NCBI GenBank assembly: GCA_025937615.1
Contig: JAICRA010000060.1
Coordinates: forward strand, 1-7,694
Length of the DNA: 7,694 bases
Direction: 5' to 3'
DNA from: Thermomicrobiales bacterium
GTDB lineage: Bacteria; Chloroflexota; Chloroflexia; Thermomicrobiales; UBA6265
This document shows positions 6,669 through 7,694 of the stretch, piece by piece. Each line of letters begins with the position of its first letter. The first letter of the stretch is position 1. The position numbers and the translations under genes are program-made. Under the pieces are notes generated by a model, which was not told the origin of the DNA, ran no database searches, and saw only the letters and a program-made list of their open reading frames with translations.

Positions 6669-6677
6669 CGCCGTCAT
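6609..6677 (-). CDS. Candidate arginine-containing leader peptide upstream of argG
   Basis: A 22-codon ORF lying wholly within the argG leader: ATG at 6677, stop TAG at 6611-6609, 63 bases before the argG start. Residues 10-20 contain four arginines (segment RTRTCRTG plus flanks), read by CGA, CGT, CGG and CGT. A GAAGG at 6694-6690 could serve as Shine-Dalgarno, but its 12-base spacing is long. Codons 4-6 (CTCTCGGTC, 6668-6660) are complementary to the argG Shine-Dalgarno region, and codons 14-22 fold into a 10-bp hairpin (6637-6613). Known arginine leader peptides work by ribosome stalling at Arg codons when charged tRNA is scarce; that model would fit, but GC-rich DNA makes Arg codons common, so chance is a real alternative. 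Confidence 0.4.
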   Translation of the reverse strand: MTALSVPNLRTRTCRTGIPRSA

Positions 6678-6697
6678 GAGCGCGGCTAACCTTCGTT

Positions 6698-6715
6698 GTG
6701 AGCACGATGATTCAC
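6698..6715. promoter_or_regulatory. Palindrome GTGA-N10-TCAC downstream of the argG promoter
   Basis: The half sites GTGA (6698-6701) and TCAC (6712-6715) are separated by ten bases and lie about 17 bases downstream of the predicted argG transcription start. It could be a repressor operator or a short hairpin in the leader RNA. It does not match the ArgR box pattern. Four-base half sites are weak evidence. Confidence 0.2.
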
Positions 6716-6738
6716 GTGTCCGCCGTTGGACAGGGGTG

Positions 6739-6767
6739 ACCTTACGAGGATTAGTGGGATTTGTCAA
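6739..6767 (-). promoter_or_regulatory. Sigma-70-type promoter of argG
   Basis: A perfect -35 box TTGACA (6767-6762), a 17-base spacer, and a -10 box TAAGGT (6744-6739). Transcription would start near 6732, leaving a leader of roughly 187 bases before argG. The -10 box is moderate and the -35 is ideal. The -35 lies directly beside the proposed TTG start of the divergent PAP2 gene. Confidence 0.65.
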
Positions 6768-7516
6768 GACTTTCGGGAAGAAGCGGGACGATCGGTTCTC
6801 CTGAGGACGGGGAGGTTTCCTCGCCAGACCCGCCACCCACTACGCGCGTCCGGGGTCCATCGGCGGGGGGAGAAGAGGGGACAGCCGCCAAATGGCAGCT
6901 CGCGGGATTGGCGTTGCTTCTCGGTGCGCTTGCCCTGACTTTGGTTGCCGCCGGTCCAGGAACGGTGCCTGGCGACATCGCGGTCGCTCGTGCCATCCAG
7001 CAGCCGCCATCGGCGACGATCGACAGAGCGGCTTCAGTCGCCAGTCTGGTCGGTGACGACTTTCCGTCGGCGGTGGTCATCGCGGTCATCGGGATAGTGT
7101 TGCTGATCATTATTGGGCGGCGCGACCTGGCGCTGTTCCTCGGCGCCGCGGCCGCGCTGCGCGCGGTTGGACCGGTCCTGAAAGTACTGATCGCTAGTCC
7201 GCGACCCACGGCCGAAGCAGTTGTGATCGTCGCGAAGTCAGATGGGCTGGGGTTCCCGAGCGGGCACGCGCTGGGTGCGGCGCTCCTCTATGGCGCCATC
7301 GCGATCCTCGCGCCGCAAGTCGTGGCCGATCGACTCGCCGCTCGCGCGATTCAGGGCGTTTCCATCGCCTTGATGATCCTGATCGCACTCTCGCGAATAC
7401 GCCTCGGGGTGCACTGGCCCTCGGATGTAGCAGGCGGACTGTTGTTCGGGCTGGGAGTGATCTTTCTGCTCCAGGGGTTGTTCCTATCTTGGCGGCGGGC
7501 AGCCGTCAAAAGGTGA
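6761..7516 (+). CDS. PAP2-superfamily integral membrane phosphatase
   Basis: A 251-residue membrane protein with the complete three-part acid phosphatase motif: KVLIASPRP (141-149, K-x6-RP), PSGH (166-169) and SRIRLGVHWPSD (211-222, SR-x5-H-x3-D). H169 and H218 are the expected phosphoenzyme-forming and acid/base residues. Hydrophobic stretches near 45-64, 102-119, 122-145, 168-188, 197-210 and 224-243 give about six membrane spans. Relatives dephosphorylate undecaprenyl pyrophosphate, phosphatidylglycerophosphate or phosphatidic acid; the substrate cannot be read from sequence. The N-terminal 43 residues are a low-complexity Pro/Gly/Ser cytosolic tail. The start is a TTG at 6761 with GAGGA ten bases upstream; an in-frame stop at 6752 forbids anything earlier, and the next possible start (TTG at 6908) would cut the first membrane span. 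It is divergent from argG and shows no functional link to arginine synthesis. A weak promoter (TTGGAC at 6726-6731, GATTAG at 6749-6754) would make its mRNA nearly leaderless. Confidence 0.9.
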   Translation: MSRLSGRSGTIGSPEDGEVSSPDPPPTTRVRGPSAGGEEGTAAKWQLAGLALLLGALALTLVAAGPGTVPGDIAVARAIQQPPSATIDRAASVASLVGDDFPSAVVIAVIGIVLLIIIGRRDLALFLGAAAALRAVGPVLKVLIASPRPTAEAVVIVAKSDGLGFPSGHALGAALLYGAIAILAPQVVADRLAARAIQGVSIALMILIALSRIRLGVHWPSDVAGGLLFGLGVIFLLQGLFLSWRRAAVKR

Positions 7517-7694
7517 GGGAACCGTGCTTGCGCCGCACCTCGTGGCGCGTGTACGAAACTTCATCCACTTCTTCGCCTTCGTTGTCGACGAGCCGGATTA
7601 CGCCACCTCGGCTCGAGAGCGGAACATCGTTGAGGATCTCGAAGCGGCGCACCCCGCGTGCCGGCACGACGCCGTCCAGAACCGTCGCGTCGCC
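7506..7694 (-). CDS. C-terminal end of a protein resembling a lamin-tail domain (runs off the right edge)
   Basis: An open frame enters at base 7694 and ends at TGA 7508-7506, giving 62 residues. It reads VLDGVVPARG (5-14), then PLSSRGGVIRLVDNEGEEVDEVSYT (25-49). The pattern of a loop, 'LSsrGG.i.L.d..G..vD.vsY' is characteristic of the C-terminal half of lamin-tail (LTD) beta-sandwich domains, which in bacteria occur at the ends of secreted nucleases and cell-surface proteins. No start codon is in the window and I cannot see the rest of the protein, so its main function is unknown. The gene converges on the PAP2 gene, and the two coding regions overlap by 11 bases, with no terminator between them. 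The opposite strand has no competing open frame here. Confidence 0.6.
   Translation of the reverse strand, partial: GDATVLDGVVPARGVRRFEILNDVPLSSRGGVIRLVDNEGEEVDEVSYTRHEVRRKHGSLTF

Noticed and set aside
1..7694. CRISPR arrays, insertion sequences, tRNA or rRNA genes
   Set aside because: No direct repeats with spacers, no transposase motifs and no tRNA or rRNA signature sequences were seen on either strand.

Overview
This is GC-rich bacterial DNA with frequent GTG starts, tightly packed genes and purine-rich Shine-Dalgarno sites. The gene content (a LysW carrier protein with LysX and LysK partners next to argG and argF genes, plus a T-box leader) best fits a Chloroflexota bacterium, perhaps a Thermomicrobia/Sphaerobacter relative. 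That placement is an inference; Deinococcota or another GC-rich phylum is not excluded.

Most of the window is an arginine biosynthesis locus on the minus strand. Reading right to left it holds: a promoter (about 6767-6739); a leader region with a candidate arginine-containing leader peptide (6677-6609); argG (6545-5295); a large 24-bp hairpin (5253-5195); an arginine-type T-box riboswitch (about 5100-4789); two tandem ornithine carbamoyltransferase paralogs (4781-3672 and 3657-2641); lysW (2549-2385); a catalytically degenerate LysX-like ATP-grasp protein (2332-1424); a LysK-type deacylase (1446-343); and the first 115 codons of a second, apparently functional LysX/ArgX ligase that leaves the window at base 1. 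Start/stop overlaps and short gaps suggest that everything from the first OTC gene onward is one operon.

The genes make sense together as a carrier-protein route to arginine. In the known LysW pathways, LysX/ArgX ligates the amino acid to the C-terminal Glu of LysW, carrier-bound reductase, kinase and aminotransferase steps follow (expected beyond base 1), LysK releases the product, OTC carbamoylates ornithine, and ArgG makes argininosuccinate. The unusual points are the ligase-dead LysX paralog, the OTC duplication with an active-site Gln-to-Glu change in one copy, and two different candidate RNA controls. The T-box has a probable CGC (Arg) specifier and appears to sequester the Shine-Dalgarno of the operon. 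The separate leader before argG carries Arg codons and a segment complementary to the argG Shine-Dalgarno.

The right end is unrelated. It holds a divergent plus-strand PAP2-family membrane phosphatase (6761-7516), whose TTG start lies on the argG promoter, and the C-terminal end of a minus-strand gene (7694-7506) resembling a lamin-tail domain, which overlaps the PAP2 gene tail to tail by 11 bases.
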